From the NCBI GenBank assembly GCA_002011615.1, contig MTOH01000009.1, positions 43,371-107,370 on the forward strand: 64,000 bases of DNA. Reading direction: 5' to 3'. The position numbers and the translations under genes were made by a program. The notes beneath the pieces were generated by a model. The model was not told the DNA's origin, searched no databases, and worked only from the letters and a program-made list of their open reading frames with translations. This DNA comes from Candidatus Hydrothermus pacificus. GTDB lineage: Bacteria > Hydrothermota > Hydrothermia > Hydrothermales > Hydrothermaceae. This document shows, piece by piece, positions 1-9,579 of the stretch; the first letter of the stretch is position 1, and every line of letters starts with the position of its first letter.

Positions 1-447
1 TTTGAATACACTTTTTTTATTTTTTGCAAACCATCTTAAACTATTGAAATTCAATCTTTTTGTAACTTCTTCACCAGAATTGGATAGTTTTGGAGAAACA
101 TTGTACTGGTTTATATACCTGTCAAATCCTGAAACAGGCACAATTGTAGCATTTGTTTCAATTTCAATAAACTTTTTAACCCTTTTAATCAGGGGTATCA
201 GGTCTTTTTGCCATAAAAGGGGTTCTCCACCCGTTATCACAAGGTTTTTTGCCTTTGAATTCTTTATATTCTCAAAAATTTCTTCAGGATCCTTCCATTC
301 AAAACTCGGATTCTCATAAGTGTATTTTGAATCACAGAAAGAGCATCTTAAGTTACAGAATGCGAGTCTTAAAAATACTGCCAGAACTCCCTGATTTTTG
401 CCTTCCCCCTGTATACTTTCAAATATTTCAATTACAGGAATTGCCAA
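1..447 (-). CDS. queE: 7-carboxy-7-deazaguanine synthase QueE (3' end cut by window edge)
   Basis: Radical SAM enzyme that makes 7-carboxy-7-deazaguanine, the ring-contraction step in queuosine and other 7-deazapurine synthesis. Reading the minus strand gives the family's typical opening EIFESIQGEG, the cluster-binding CNLRCSFC (CxxxCxxC, the spacing expected for radical SAM), then DSKYTYE and the SAM-binding GGEP motif. 149 codons are visible; the gene runs off the left edge. No ATG is available. A TTG at 447 gives a family-like N-terminus (seven residues before the FESIQGEG block) and overlaps the last codons and stop of rpmI in another frame, suggesting translational coupling. The family call is firm; the start is inferred. 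Confidence 0.9.
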   Translation of the reverse strand, partial: MAIPVIEIFESIQGEGKNQGVLAVFLRLAFCNLRCSFCDSKYTYENPSFEWKDPEEIFENIKNSKAKNLVITGGEPLLWQKDLIPLIKRVKKFIEIETNATIVPVSGFDRYINQYNVSPKLSNSGEEVTKRLNFNSLRWFAKNKKSVFK

Positions 448-452
448 AGTTT

Positions 453-650
453 TTAAGAATAGGGCAAAATTTTTTTAATTTTTTTCTCATCTTCTTTTGA
501 AACATAAGTATGTTGCCTTAATTTTCTTCTTCTTTTTGGATTTTTACTCTGTGCAAGATGAGAATGAAATGCCCTCTGTCTTTTTATCTTGCCCTTCTTT
601 GTGGTTTTAAATCTTTTAGCAGCAGATTTTTTGGTCTTTATCTTTGGCAT
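453..650 (-). CDS. rpmI: 50S ribosomal protein L35
   Basis: 65-residue, Lys/Arg-rich protein of the large ribosomal subunit. The N-terminus MPKIKTKKSAAKRFK and the internal block AFHSHLAQSKNPKRRRKLR are characteristic of L35, and the length is normal. A Shine-Dalgarno-like ggagag lies just before the ATG. A good promoter sits at 675-703. The usual partners infC and rplT are not next to it; queE overlaps its end instead. Confident call. Confidence 0.96.
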   Translation of the reverse strand: MPKIKTKKSAAKRFKTTKKGKIKRQRAFHSHLAQSKNPKRRRKLRQHTYVSKEDEKKIKKILPYS

Positions 651-674
651 TTTTCTCTCCTTTTTGAGTTTTTT

Positions 675-703
675 ATTATAAATACTTGAATATGAAATTT
701 CAA
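675..703 (-). promoter_or_regulatory. Promoter of rpmI-queE
   Basis: On the minus strand TTGAAA (703-698), a 17-base spacer and a perfect TATAAT (680-675). A start about 7 bases downstream leaves a leader of roughly 20 bases before the rpmI ATG at 650. It lies back to back with the grpE promoter, only 7 bases apart. Confidence 0.75.
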
Positions 704-710
704 ATAACCC

Positions 711-739
711 TTGACAAATTTAATTTTAGCCTGTATTTT
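711..739 (+). promoter_or_regulatory. Promoter of the grpE-dnaK-dnaJ run
   Basis: TTGACA (711-716), a 17-base spacer and TATTTT (734-739). This predicts transcription from about 746, which excludes the in-frame ATG at 686 and supports the grpE start at 758. No CIRCE operator (TTAGCACTC-N9-GAGTGCTAA) is visible, so classical HrcA control is not evident. Confidence 0.7.
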
Positions 740-757
740 TTAAGTGTTATTTTGGAA

Positions 758-1255
758 ATGAAAAAATTGAGAAAGGAATTTTTAAAAATTTTAGAGGAAA
801 AAAGGGATTATAAGAATTTATATTTAAAAACGCTTGCAGATTTTAAAAATTATAAGATGAGACAGAATGAAGAGATGAAGAAATTGAAAGAATTTGCCGG
901 TAAAGATGTCTTTTTAAATCTGCTTCCTGTTATAGATAATTTTGAAAGGGCAATGGGGGTAGAAGTTAACGATAATAATGTTGATAGTATCAAAAAGGGT
1001 ATAGAAATGATTTATAAGCAGTTTATGAGTGTATTGGAAAAGGAGGGACTCAAACCTTTTTCCTCTATTGGTGAGAAATTTGACCCCTATAAACACGAGG
1101 CAATAGAAGTGGTTGAGGATGAAAACAGAGAAGAAGGTATTGTTGTGGATGAGATTGAAAGGGGCTATTATTATAAAAATGAACTTTTAAGACCTGCGAA
1201 GGTAATAATATCAAAGAAACCTTCTAAAGAAGAGGAAAAACAAGGAGGTGATTAA
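758..1255 (+). CDS. grpE: GrpE, nucleotide exchange factor for DnaK
   Basis: 165-residue co-chaperone that releases ADP from DnaK. The N-terminal part is a long charged helix (coiled coil), followed by family motifs [30 protein letters not shown] and the C-terminal beta-wing with [11 protein letters not shown]. An upstream in-frame ATG (686) would add 24 residues but lies upstream of the promoter at 711-739, so the ATG at 758 was chosen; the predicted leader is about 12 bases and carries only a weak gga. First gene of the chaperone run; dnaK follows after a 2-base gap with a strong Shine-Dalgarno sequence inside the grpE end. Confidence 0.93.
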   Translation: MKKLRKEFLKILEEKRDYKNLYLKTLADFKNYKMRQNEEMKKLKEFAGKDVFLNLLPVIDNFERAMGVEVNDNNVDSIKKGIEMIYKQFMSVLEKEGLKPFSSIGEKFDPYKHEAIEVVEDENREEGIVVDEIERGYYYKNELLRPAKVIISKKPSKEEEKQGGD

Positions 1256-1257
1256 AA

Positions 1258-3186
1258 ATGGCAAAGGCAGTGGGAATTGATCTTGGAACAACTTTTTCAG
1301 TTATTGCGGTTATGGAGGGTGATGAGCCCAGGGTTATACCCAATAAGGAAGGAGGTAGAACCACTCCATCTGTTGTTGCTTTTAAAGAGACAGGAGAGAT
1401 TATTGTGGGTGCTGTTGCCAAAAGACAGGCAATAACAAATGCAGAGAATACAGTATTTTCAATTAAAAGATTTATGGGCAGAAGATATGAAGAGGTTCTG
1501 GATGAGATAAAAAGGTCTCCTTATAAAGTTGTAAGGGGACCCCATGAGGATGCAAGAATTCAAATAGGAGAAAAGGTTTATTCACCTCCTGAAGTATCCG
1601 CTTTTATATTAAGGTATCTTAAAGAAAGTGCAGAACAGTATTTAGGTGAATCTGTGACTCAGGCTGTTATTACTGTTCCTGCTTATTTTAATGATGCTCA
1701 GAGACAGGCAACAAAAGATGCAGGTAGAATAGCAGGTCTTGAGGTCTTGAGAATCATAAATGAGCCTACTGCTGCTGCTCTTGCTTATGGTCTTGACAAA
1801 CAAAAGAATGTGAAAGTGGCGGTCTATGACCTTGGTGGTGGAACTTTTGATATTTCAATACTTGATATTTCTGAAGAAGGAGTTTTTGAAGTTGTTGCGA
1901 CAAATGGTGATACTCACCTCGGAGGCGATGATATTGACCAGAGAATAATAGAGTGGCTTGTAGATGAATTCAAGCAGGAAACAGGGATTGACCTGAAAAG
2001 TGACAGAACTGCGCTTCAAAGGCTGAAAGAGTCGGCTGAAAAGGCAAAGATTGAACTTTCAACACTGATGGAAACCACGATTTCTTTGCCCTTTATAGCA
2101 GCAGATGCATCGGGTCCGAAGCATCTTGAAAAAACTCTCACAAGAGCACGTCTTGAAGCAATGACAAAAGACCTGATTGAGAAAACGATTGAGATATGCA
2201 AAAGATGTCTTGAGGATGCAAAACTCAGTCCCGGTGATGTGGGTGAAGTTATCCTTGTTGGCGGTCAAACAAGGATGCCCCTTGTTCAAAAATATGTTAG
2301 AGAGTTTTTTGGAAAAGAGCCTCATAAAGGTGTTAATCCTGATGAGGTTGTTGCGATGGGTGCAGCAATTCAGGCAGGTATACTTGCAGGAGAGGTAAAA
2401 AGAGATATAGTTCTTCTTGATGTTACTCCTCTTTCTCTTGGTGTTGAAACACTGGGTGGTGTTATGACTGTTCTGATACCCAGAAATACGACAATTCCTA
2501 CAAGAAAATCTGAAATATTTACCACTGCCCAGGATAACCAGACCGCTGTTACAATTCATGTGCTTCAGGGTGAAAGACCTCTCGCAAAGGATAACAGGTC
2601 TCTTGCGAGATTTGAACTTTACGGGATACCTCCTGCTCCCAGAGGCGTTCCTCAAATCGAGGTTGCTTTTGAAATAGATGCGGATGGGATACTCCATGTA
2701 TCCGCAAAGGACCTTGCAATAGCCAAAGAACAAAAAATCAGGGTTCACGCCTCATCCGGTCTTACTGAAGAAGAAATACAGAAGATGGTAAAGGAAGCAG
2801 AATCGCATGCAGAAGAAGATAGAAGGAAGAGAGAATTGATTGACTTGAGAAATCAGGCTGATGGATTTATATACACTGTTGAAAAGACCCTTAAAGATAT
2901 TGGTTCAAAAATTCCTGCAGATAAACAGGAAAATATAAAAAAGGCAATAGATGAGTTGAGGAAGGTTATGAATTCTGAAAATCCGCAGGAAATAAAAGAT
3001 AAACTCCAGTTGCTTCAGGATGCCTGGTACAAGGCAACAGAGGATATATATGGAAGACCGGGAACCCCGGGATATACAGGTCCTGAAACAAAAGAAGCTC
3101 CAAGCGGAACACAGGAAAGTAAAGAAAAGGGTGAAGGAGATAAAAAAGATAAAGCTGTTGATGCAGATTATGAGGTGGTTGAGTAA
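1258..3186 (+). CDS. dnaK: Chaperone DnaK (Hsp70)
   Basis: 642-residue ATP-dependent cytoplasmic chaperone of normal length. Visible motifs: GIDLGTT (phosphate-1, near residue 6), [15 protein letters not shown] and [19 protein letters not shown] (phosphate-2), [11 protein letters not shown], the interdomain linker with DVTPLSLG, the substrate-binding beta-sandwich, the helical lid, and a Gly/Pro/Lys-rich disordered tail ending DADYEVVE. A strong aaggaggtg Shine-Dalgarno precedes the ATG. Part of the grpE-dnaK-dnaJ unit; confident. Confidence 0.98.
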   Translation: MAKAVGIDLGTTFSVIAVMEGDEPRVIPNKEGGRTTPSVVAFKETGEIIVGAVAKRQAITNAENTVFSIKRFMGRRYEEVLDEIKRSPYKVVRGPHEDARIQIGEKVYSPPEVSAFILRYLKESAEQYLGESVTQAVITVPAYFNDAQRQATKDAGRIAGLEVLRIINEPTAAALAYGLDKQKNVKVAVYDLGGGTFDISILDISEEGVFEVVATNGDTHLGGDDIDQRIIEWLVDEFKQETGIDLKSDRTALQRLKESAEKAKIELSTLMETTISLPFIAADASGPKHLEKTLTRARLEAMTKDLIEKTIEICKRCLEDAKLSPGDVGEVILVGGQTRMPLVQKYVREFFGKEPHKGVNPDEVVAMGAAIQAGILAGEVKRDIVLLDVTPLSLGVETLGGVMTVLIPRNTTIPTRKSEIFTTAQDNQTAVTIHVLQGERPLAKDNRSLARFELYGIPPAPRGVPQIEVAFEIDADGILHVSAKDLAIAKEQKIRVHASSGLTEEEIQKMVKEAESHAEEDRRKRELIDLRNQADGFIYTVEKTLKDIGSKIPADKQENIKKAIDELRKVMNSENPQEIKDKLQLLQDAWYKATEDIYGRPGTPGYTGPETKEAPSGTQESKEKGEGDKKDKAVDADYEVVE

Positions 3187-3202
3187 GGGGGTGTGATAGA
3201 GG

Positions 3203-4369
3203 TTGGTAAATTCTAAAAAAGATTACTATGAAGTTCTGGGAGTTCCCCGTAATGCATCTCAGGATGAGATAAAAAAAGCCTACAGGAAACTCGCCTTAAA
3301 ATATCATCCTGATAGAAACCCTGATAACAGAAAAGAAGCTGAAGAGAAATTTAGAGAGATTTCAGAGGCTTATGAAGTTTTAATGGACCCTCAGAAAAGA
3401 GCCCTTTATGATAGGTACGGACACGAGGGTCTTAAAGGAGCTTTCAGGGAGGGTGGCTTCACCTGGAAAGATTTTACTCATTTTGATGACCTTGAGGATA
3501 TATTCAGTGGCATATCAGACTTTTTTGAAAAATTCGGTTTTGGTGGAGATATATTTGACAGGTTTTTCGGAAACAGGGGGAGTGGTCAGAGAGTAAGACA
3601 GCGGACCAGAAGCTCTCCGGGTGAGGACCTGAGACTATGGATAACTCTTTCGCTTGAAGAGATTTACAATGGTGTCGAGAGGACTATAAAGGTTCGTAAA
3701 TATGATTTGTGTTCTGAGTGCAATGGTAAAGGAGCAAAAGGCGAGGGCTGGAGAACATGTGCCACATGTGGCGGGAGAGGAGTGGTTGAAAAAGTCAGTT
3801 CTACATTTTTTGGTCAGTTTATTCAAAGAACAACATGCCCTACATGTTATGGGTCAGGGGAAATACTTTCTTCGCCCTGTTCTGCATGTGCAGGAGAAGG
3901 CAGAGTTAAAACAGAAAAAACAATAAAGGTCAGTGTGCCAAAAGGTGTAAGAGAAGGTAATTATATAACTCTTAGAGGTCAGGGGAATGCAGGAATAAGG
4001 GGTGGACAATCAGGTGATATCCTTATATATATTAGAGAAAAAGAACACCCGGTCTTTAAAAGAGAAGGAGATGACCTTTATACAAAAATTTATTTAACTC
4101 CTTCACAAATGGTTCTCGGTGAGAAAGTGCATATAAAACACTTGAACGGGAAAAAGATCAAGTTTAAAATTTCAAAGAATTCAAAAGCAGGCACAAAGAT
4201 AAGGCTCAGGGGTGAGGGTATGCCGAGGATTCAGGGTGGATACGGTGACCTTTATGTAGAGATAATGGTTAAAATACCTGAGAAACTTACAAAAGAAGAG
4301 GAAAAACTTTACAGAGAGATACTTAAAATTGAAAAACAAAAGGGTGAGGCTCAGGAGGTATTCGGTTAA
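3203..4369 (+). CDS. dnaJ: Chaperone DnaJ (Hsp40)
   Basis: 388-residue co-chaperone that delivers substrates and stimulates DnaK ATPase. J-domain (about residues 6-70) with the HPD tripeptide in KYHPDRNP, a Gly/Phe region with [17 protein letters not shown], and a zinc region with four CxxCxGxG-type repeats ([32 protein letters not shown]), then the two C-terminal substrate domains and dimer tail. The start is a TTG at 3203, with a g-rich Shine-Dalgarno-like taaggggg about 10 bases upstream; no ATG gives a full J-domain. Confidence 0.97.
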   Translation: MVNSKKDYYEVLGVPRNASQDEIKKAYRKLALKYHPDRNPDNRKEAEEKFREISEAYEVLMDPQKRALYDRYGHEGLKGAFREGGFTWKDFTHFDDLEDIFSGISDFFEKFGFGGDIFDRFFGNRGSGQRVRQRTRSSPGEDLRLWITLSLEEIYNGVERTIKVRKYDLCSECNGKGAKGEGWRTCATCGGRGVVEKVSSTFFGQFIQRTTCPTCYGSGEILSSPCSACAGEGRVKTEKTIKVSVPKGVREGNYITLRGQGNAGIRGGQSGDILIYIREKEHPVFKREGDDLYTKIYLTPSQMVLGEKVHIKHLNGKKIKFKISKNSKAGTKIRLRGEGMPRIQGGYGDLYVEIMVKIPEKLTKEEEKLYREILKIEKQKGEAQEVFG

Positions 4370-4372
4370 ATC

Positions 4373-5092
4373 ATGGAAATAAGATATTTTTATGTGTCAC
4401 CTGATGCTATTCACAAAGATAAAGTTATTATAGCAGGAGAAGAGTATCATCACCTTTGCAGAGTTTTAAGAAAAAAAAGTGGTGATTTAATACATGTAAT
4501 TGATGGAAAGGGTAATGATTATCTTGTTGAACTTGAAAGAGTTGGTGATGGGAGTGCTGTTGGAACCATAATAAAGAAGTTGAGAATGCCTAATGAAACA
4601 GCAACTTTTTTTGCAATTGGAGCAGGAATTATAAAGGGAGAGAGGATGGATATAATCTTTGAAAAGGCGACTGAAATGGGTGTATCTGCATTTTACCCCA
4701 TAATATCTCAAAGGACAGTTATAAATCCTGAAGGAATTAAACTGGAAAGATGGAAAAGAATTGTTAAAAGTGCTGTGAAACAATCCAGGCGCAGTATTCT
4801 TCCTTATGTTTCTGAGCCTCTGGGTGTTCCTGATTTTCTAAAAAAAATTACAGATTTTGACACAAGGATATTGCTTGATGAGGAAGGAGAGATTTCTTTC
4901 TGGAATTTAGAATCCTGGGGTAATCGTGTTTTAATTGTGGTTGGACCCGAAGGAAGTTTTACCCGTGATGAAAAGGACCTTTTTAAAAAATATAACTTTT
5001 TAAAGGTCAAGATGGGCGAGAGGATAATGAGAACAGAGACAGCACTCCTTGTAGGAGTGGCAATTTCAATGTTTTTGAAAAAGGAGGTTTAA
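4373..5092 (+). CDS. rsmE: 16S rRNA (uracil-1498-N3)-methyltransferase RsmE
   Basis: 239-residue SPOUT-class methyltransferase that modifies U1498 of 16S rRNA. N-terminal PUA-like domain with GEEYHHLCRVLR, then GAGIIKGERMDIIFEKATEMGV, the SAM-knot motifs VVGPEGSFTRDE and MRTETALL. It follows dnaJ after 3 bases and ends 2 bases before the HIT gene, so it belongs to the same transcript. The dnaJ-rsmE association is common in bacteria (often with prmA, absent here). Confidence 0.94.
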   Translation: MEIRYFYVSPDAIHKDKVIIAGEEYHHLCRVLRKKSGDLIHVIDGKGNDYLVELERVGDGSAVGTIIKKLRMPNETATFFAIGAGIIKGERMDIIFEKATEMGVSAFYPIISQRTVINPEGIKLERWKRIVKSAVKQSRRSILPYVSEPLGVPDFLKKITDFDTRILLDEEGEISFWNLESWGNRVLIVVGPEGSFTRDEKDLFKKYNFLKVKMGERIMRTETALLVGVAISMFLKKEV

Positions 5093-5094
5093 TA

Positions 5095-5433
5095 ATGGAG
5101 TGTTTATTCTGTAAAATAGTGAATAAGGAAATGGAAGCAGATATAGTTTATGAAGATGATAGATGTGTTGTTATAAGAGACATAAATCCACAGGCTCCTG
5201 TTCATCTTCTGGTCCTGCCAAAAGACCATATACCTTCATTGAGAGAAGCAAAACAGGAACACAGGGATACTCTTGGTTATCTTTTAAATATAGCCTCTGA
5301 CATTGCTTTGAAACAGGGGCTGGATGAAGGATTCAGGGTGGTTATAAATGATGGGGCAAGAGCAGGGCAGAGTATTTTTCATTTACACATACATTTACTC
5401 GGTGGCAGAGTTATGAAATGGCCACCAGGATAA
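5095..5433 (+). CDS. HIT family nucleotide hydrolase (HINT type)
   Basis: 112-residue protein with the histidine triad HLHIHLLGGR near the C-terminus (HxHxH, the middle histidine being the nucleophile in the family) and the N-terminal CLFCKIVN block of HINT proteins, in which two cysteines can hold zinc. Known HINT enzymes hydrolyse nucleoside phosphoramidates and AMP-lysine; the physiological substrate here is unknown. It starts 2 bases after rsmE and is followed by rpsU with its own strong Shine-Dalgarno. Confidence 0.92.
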   Translation: MECLFCKIVNKEMEADIVYEDDRCVVIRDINPQAPVHLLVLPKDHIPSLREAKQEHRDTLGYLLNIASDIALKQGLDEGFRVVINDGARAGQSIFHLHIHLLGGRVMKWPPG

Positions 5434-5459
5434 CAACAAAAGAAAGGAGGTGATTAAAG

Positions 5460-5657
5460 ATGTCAGGGGTTAAATTAAGAGAAGGAGAATCCTTTGATTC
5501 TCTGCTCAAAAGATTTAGAAAAGTTGTTACAATGGATAGAATCCTCCAGGAAGTTAAGAAGCTGGAATTCTATGAAAAACCATCAGAAAAGAAAAAGAGA
5601 ATAATGGCTGCGTCAAGAAGAAGACTTATAAGGAAAGTAAAAAGACAGAGAAAATAG
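5460..5657 (+). CDS. rpsU: 30S ribosomal protein S21
   Basis: 65-residue basic protein; GVKLREGESFDSLLKRFRK is the S21 signature and the tail is an Arg/Lys-rich helix. A strong aaaggaggtg Shine-Dalgarno precedes the ATG. Its stop codon abuts the mutS2 start directly. It heads what is here rpsU-mutS2-dnaG-rpoD, the macromolecular-synthesis cluster with mutS2 inserted. Confidence 0.95.
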   Translation: MSGVKLREGESFDSLLKRFRKVVTMDRILQEVKKLEFYEKPSEKKKRIMAASRRRLIRKVKRQRK

Positions 5658-7886
5658 ATGAAATACAATTTTGAGATAGATAAAGTTATAGAACTAATAA
5701 GTAAAAATATTTTAACTCCTGCAGGGGAAGAAAAACTTATTGAACTTGAGCCTTCAGGAGAAATAGAAAGTATAAAGCAGGAGTTCAGGAAAATAAAGGA
5801 GTTTGAAAGAATTAAAATGGAGGGGGAGATTGTTTTTGAGTTTCCTGATCTTGAAAATTTTAAGAATATATATCTTAAAGAGAAGGTCTTTACCCCGTCC
5901 GAACTATTTGTATTCTTAAAGTTTCTTGAAGGAATAGGTAAGCTCAAAAGCTTTATTAATCAGAGCGATTTTCTTAAAGAAAGATTTTTCACAGATTATG
6001 ATAATATATTTTTTCTTTTAAAAGAGTTAAAAGGTATCTTTACTGATAAAGGTGAAATCAGGGATGATGCAACGCCTGAACTTAACAGAATAAGGGTTGA
6101 TAAAAAGAGACTCATGAACAGGATTTTTGGTATGCTGAAAGGAAAAGTCCAGGAACTCTCAAAAACTGAATTTTTGAAAGACGAAGAAATAAGAATAAGA
6201 GAAGGTAGATTTGTAATTCTTGTTGACCGTTCTGTTGCCGGTAAAATAGGTGTGGTTCATGGGTATTCAAGGAAAGAACTTTCAGCTTATGTGGAACCCT
6301 TTGAAGTTGTTGGTATTCAGAATGATTATAAAGAAATAGAGGAAGATGAGAGAAAAGAGATAGAGAGAATTTGCATAAATCTTTCAAAAATAATATGGGA
6401 AAACACCTCGATTATCAGGAATATTTATAAAGACCTGGGAGAGATTGATTTAATAAACGCGAAGCTTATTTTTTCCAGAAAAATAAATGGAAACGAGCCT
6501 TCCTACAGCAAAAGAAAGTTTTTTTCTTTAAGAAATACATATCACCCTCTTCTTTATCTTAAAAAGAAAGAGAATGCAGTGCCCTATAACTTTGATTTGC
6601 CTGAGGAAATTGATATATTTGTTATATCAGGTCCTAATGGCGGAGGCAAAACCGTTTTTCTTAAAACACTCGGTTTAATAATTAATATGTTGAAACTTGC
6701 GATTCCGGTTCCTTCTTCACCTGATTCTCATTTCTACATACCCGATGGAATTAACGGAATTGGATTTGAGACAGAGGGCTCTATAGATGAAGGTGAGTCC
6801 AACTTCACTGCCCATTTAAAATCTTTTAAAGGAATAATAGATGATTCAAAGGGAGATTCTCTTATCCTTGTGGATGAGTATATGGGAAATACTGACCCTG
6901 ATGAAGGTTCTGCACTTGGGTTTTCAATAATAAAAGAAATTTTAAATAAAGATATGAAAGCCTTTTTTGTGACCCATCTTAATGGAATTAAAGCCTTTGT
7001 CGAAAAGGAGAATGACAGGAGAATAAAAAATGCGTCTTTTGGATTTGACTCTCTTAAAAAGATACCCACATACAGGCTGAATTTAGGGAGTTTTGAGAGC
7101 AGTTTTGCCTTTGAAATTGCAGAGAGAGCAGGTCTTAAAAGGGAGGTTCTTGAAAGAGCTAAAGGGTACTCGTCAGGAATAGGTGAAATACTTAAAGAGA
7201 TGAAACAGAGAATGGAAAAAATGGAACTTGAACATAAAATGTGGTTTGAAAGAGAGAAAAAAAAGCTTGACCAGGAGAAAAGAGAAATGGAAGAATCTTT
7301 AATAAAAAGACTTGAAGAAATAGAAAAGGAGATAGAACATATAATAGACCAGATTAAAAAAGAGAAAGATATTAAAAAAGCAAAAGAGGCGAAGAGGAAA
7401 ATCCTTTACCATAAAAAGAGTTTGCAAAAAAAATTACCCGAGGATATACAGGTGGGTGCTTTTTATGAAATTGATGGGTTTTCTTCTCCTGGTGAAGTTA
7501 TTGCAGTTGATAGAGACAAGGTGCTCATGAAAATAGGTGCCCTTAAAGTCTGGACAGAGAAAGATAAATTGGTTTTATCTTCTAAAAAGATTCATAAAAA
7601 AGAAAACGTTGAGACTCTGACTTATATACCTTCTATGAAAAACTATTCCATTTCAGTGAGAGGTCTTAAAAGAGATGATGCTCTTGAGCAGGTTGAGAGG
7701 TTTGTTTATGAATCCTATGCACAGGGCGTAGAAGAGGTAAGAATACTTCACGGGCTTGGAGAAGGGATTTTAAAAGAGGCAATCTGGGATTATTTAAAGC
7801 GCGTTAAGTTTGTCAGCGATTTTTTTCACCCTCCTTATTATGAAGGAGGTTATGGTGTAACAGTGGTTAAATTTAAAAATGATTGA
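5658..7886 (+). CDS. mutS2: MutS2 family ATPase with Smr domain
   Basis: 742 residues. Order: N-terminal core and clamp helices; MutS-type ATPase with Walker A GPNGGGKT near residue 327, Walker B LILVDEYMG and THLNG; a long charged coiled coil (about 500-590); a KOW-like beta segment; and a C-terminal Smr domain (about 665-742) with SVRGL and HGLGEG. In the family, MutS2 acts on branched DNA and, in Bacillus, on collided ribosomes, with Smr as nuclease or ribosome-binding domain. The Smr LDLRG motif reads ISVRG here, lacking the usual second acidic residue, so nuclease activity is less certain. Its end overlaps dnaG by 8 bases. Confidence 0.94.
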   Translation: MKYNFEIDKVIELISKNILTPAGEEKLIELEPSGEIESIKQEFRKIKEFERIKMEGEIVFEFPDLENFKNIYLKEKVFTPSELFVFLKFLEGIGKLKSFINQSDFLKERFFTDYDNIFFLLKELKGIFTDKGEIRDDATPELNRIRVDKKRLMNRIFGMLKGKVQELSKTEFLKDEEIRIREGRFVILVDRSVAGKIGVVHGYSRKELSAYVEPFEVVGIQNDYKEIEEDERKEIERICINLSKIIWENTSIIRNIYKDLGEIDLINAKLIFSRKINGNEPSYSKRKFFSLRNTYHPLLYLKKKENAVPYNFDLPEEIDIFVISGPNGGGKTVFLKTLGLIINMLKLAIPVPSSPDSHFYIPDGINGIGFETEGSIDEGESNFTAHLKSFKGIIDDSKGDSLILVDEYMGNTDPDEGSALGFSIIKEILNKDMKAFFVTHLNGIKAFVEKENDRRIKNASFGFDSLKKIPTYRLNLGSFESSFAFEIAERAGLKREVLERAKGYSSGIGEILKEMKQRMEKMELEHKMWFEREKKKLDQEKREMEESLIKRLEEIEKEIEHIIDQIKKEKDIKKAKEAKRKILYHKKSLQKKLPEDIQVGAFYEIDGFSSPGEVIAVDRDKVLMKIGALKVWTEKDKLVLSSKKIHKKENVETLTYIPSMKNYSISVRGLKRDDALEQVERFVYESYAQGVEEVRILHGLGEGILKEAIWDYLKRVKFVSDFFHPPYYEGGYGVTVVKFKND

Positions 7887-9540
7887 TATAACCATTGAAG
7901 AAATAATATCAAGAATAGACCCTGTTGATGTGGTTTCTGAATATATTGAGCTGAAAAAATCAGGTAAAAATTATATGGCTTTATGCCCTTTCCATCCTGA
8001 TAAAAGCCCCTCTTTTTCTTTTGACCCTGAAAGAGGGCTTTTTCACTGTTTTGGCTGTGGTAAATCGGGTAATCTTGTTCAGTTTATAATGGAAATAGAA
8101 GGAATTACATTTACCGATGCTTTAAAAAAACTTGCCAGGAAAGCGGGAATTCAGATTACACCAAAAAAGATTTCTGAAAGAAAGACAAAAGTTCTTGAGG
8201 TTATAAAGTGGGCAAAAGATTTTTATCATTCTATACTTATCGGTCCTGAAGGAGAAAAAGCGAGAAATTATTTAAAAGAAAGGAAACTTACAATAGGGAC
8301 AATAAGAAATTTTGAAATAGGGCTCGCAACAGGGAGAAGTGATAGACTTCTTAAAGAAGCAAGAGGAAAGGGAATTGACCCGTCCCTTTTGATGGAAGCG
8401 GGACTTCTTACAGCAGGAGAGGGTAATGTACTTAGAGATTTCTTTAGAGAAAGAATAATATTTCCGATTCAAAATATATCAGGAACATATGTTGGATTTG
8501 GAGGCAGAACAGTTCCATGGAGAAATGAAGAGCCAAAATATCTGAATTCAAGAGAAACCAGTTATTTTAACAAATCAAGAATACTTTTCGGGTTTTTCTT
8601 TACCAAAGAAAATGTAAAAAAGCAGGATAGTGTAATTGTTGTTGAGGGGTATATGGATTTAATAAGACTTTATCAGGAGGGATTTAGAAATATTGTTGCA
8701 CCTCTTGGAACAAGTCTTACAGAAGAACAATGCAGAATAGTGTCAAGATATACTAAAAACATATTTTTACTTTTTGACAATGACCCTGCAGGTAGAACCG
8801 CTATGGAAAGGGCTATAGTCAATCTGCTCAAATATGGACTCAAACCAAGAATAGTAGAAATAGAAGAAAATGAAGACCCTGACAGCTTTATTGAAAAGTA
8901 TGGTAAGGAATCTTTAAAAGAAAAGATAGAATTATCCAGAAACTTTCTTGATGTGTATATGAAACTTTCCAGAGACCCTTCTGAGACGAGAAAAATCATA
9001 GGAAAATTACTTGAATTTATATTTGGAATCCCGGATGAGATAGAAAGAGAAATATACCTGTCAAAAATAGCTTCCTTTTATACAATACCTATAAACGCAC
9101 TTAAATCAAGAGTTAAGGTTGCAGGTGTCCAGAGGAGAAAAACAGAAAAAAAAGTTTCCTCTGAATGGATTATTTTCCTGCACATACTTGATGCACAGGC
9201 AAATTTTTCAGAAGTTATAAGAAATATTGAGTCTGATGATTTTGATGACCCGCTTTTGAAGAGGATTGTTGAGAAAATGAAAAAGGGAAGCGGATTTAAC
9301 GATATTATTACAGAACTTGAAGAAAAAGAAAGAGAGGCCATTATTTCTTCGCTTGTTCAAATCAGGGAAAAACAGAGAGGAACATGGGAAGATGCCTGCA
9401 GGAAGATTGAGGAACGCCGAAGGAAGAAAAAATTGAAAAATCTTACAAGATTACTTGAACAATACGAAAGAGAGGGCAATAAGGAAAAAATCAATCAGAC
9501 CCTTAAAGAAATACAGGACTTGAAAAATTTCAAAAATTAA
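7879..9540 (+). CDS. dnaG: DNA primase DnaG
   Basis: 553-residue primase that makes RNA primers at the replication fork. CHC2 zinc ribbon with C36, H39, C57 and C60 (CPFH...CFGC), an RNA polymerase domain with the TOPRIM motifs VIVVEGYMD (about residue 252) and DNDPAG (about 300), and a short C-terminal helicase-binding region rich in charged helices. The start overlaps the last 8 bases of mutS2, indicating coupled translation. Length is slightly shorter than the common 580-600 residues, mainly in the C-terminal region. Confidence 0.96.
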   Translation: MIDITIEEIISRIDPVDVVSEYIELKKSGKNYMALCPFHPDKSPSFSFDPERGLFHCFGCGKSGNLVQFIMEIEGITFTDALKKLARKAGIQITPKKISERKTKVLEVIKWAKDFYHSILIGPEGEKARNYLKERKLTIGTIRNFEIGLATGRSDRLLKEARGKGIDPSLLMEAGLLTAGEGNVLRDFFRERIIFPIQNISGTYVGFGGRTVPWRNEEPKYLNSRETSYFNKSRILFGFFFTKENVKKQDSVIVVEGYMDLIRLYQEGFRNIVAPLGTSLTEEQCRIVSRYTKNIFLLFDNDPAGRTAMERAIVNLLKYGLKPRIVEIEENEDPDSFIEKYGKESLKEKIELSRNFLDVYMKLSRDPSETRKIIGKLLEFIFGIPDEIEREIYLSKIASFYTIPINALKSRVKVAGVQRRKTEKKVSSEWIIFLHILDAQANFSEVIRNIESDDFDDPLLKRIVEKMKKGSGFNDIITELEEKEREAIISSLVQIREKQRGTWEDACRKIEERRRKKKLKNLTRLLEQYEREGNKEKINQTLKEIQDLKNFKN

Positions 9541-9579
9541 TGTATTTTATAGGATATAAATTGAAAAGGGAGGGTAATT

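Noticed and set aside
686..757. In-frame upstream ATG of grpE
   Set aside because: It lies upstream of the TTGACA-N17-TATTTT promoter and would add a hydrophobic N-terminus not found in GrpE.
651..757. CIRCE operator upstream of grpE-dnaK
   Set aside because: No TTAGCACTC inverted repeat is present in the divergent promoter region.
2059..2748. 229-codon open frame antisense to dnaK
   Set aside because: It mirrors the dnaK codon pattern, has no ribosome site or promoter and resembles no protein family; it is a shadow of the real gene.
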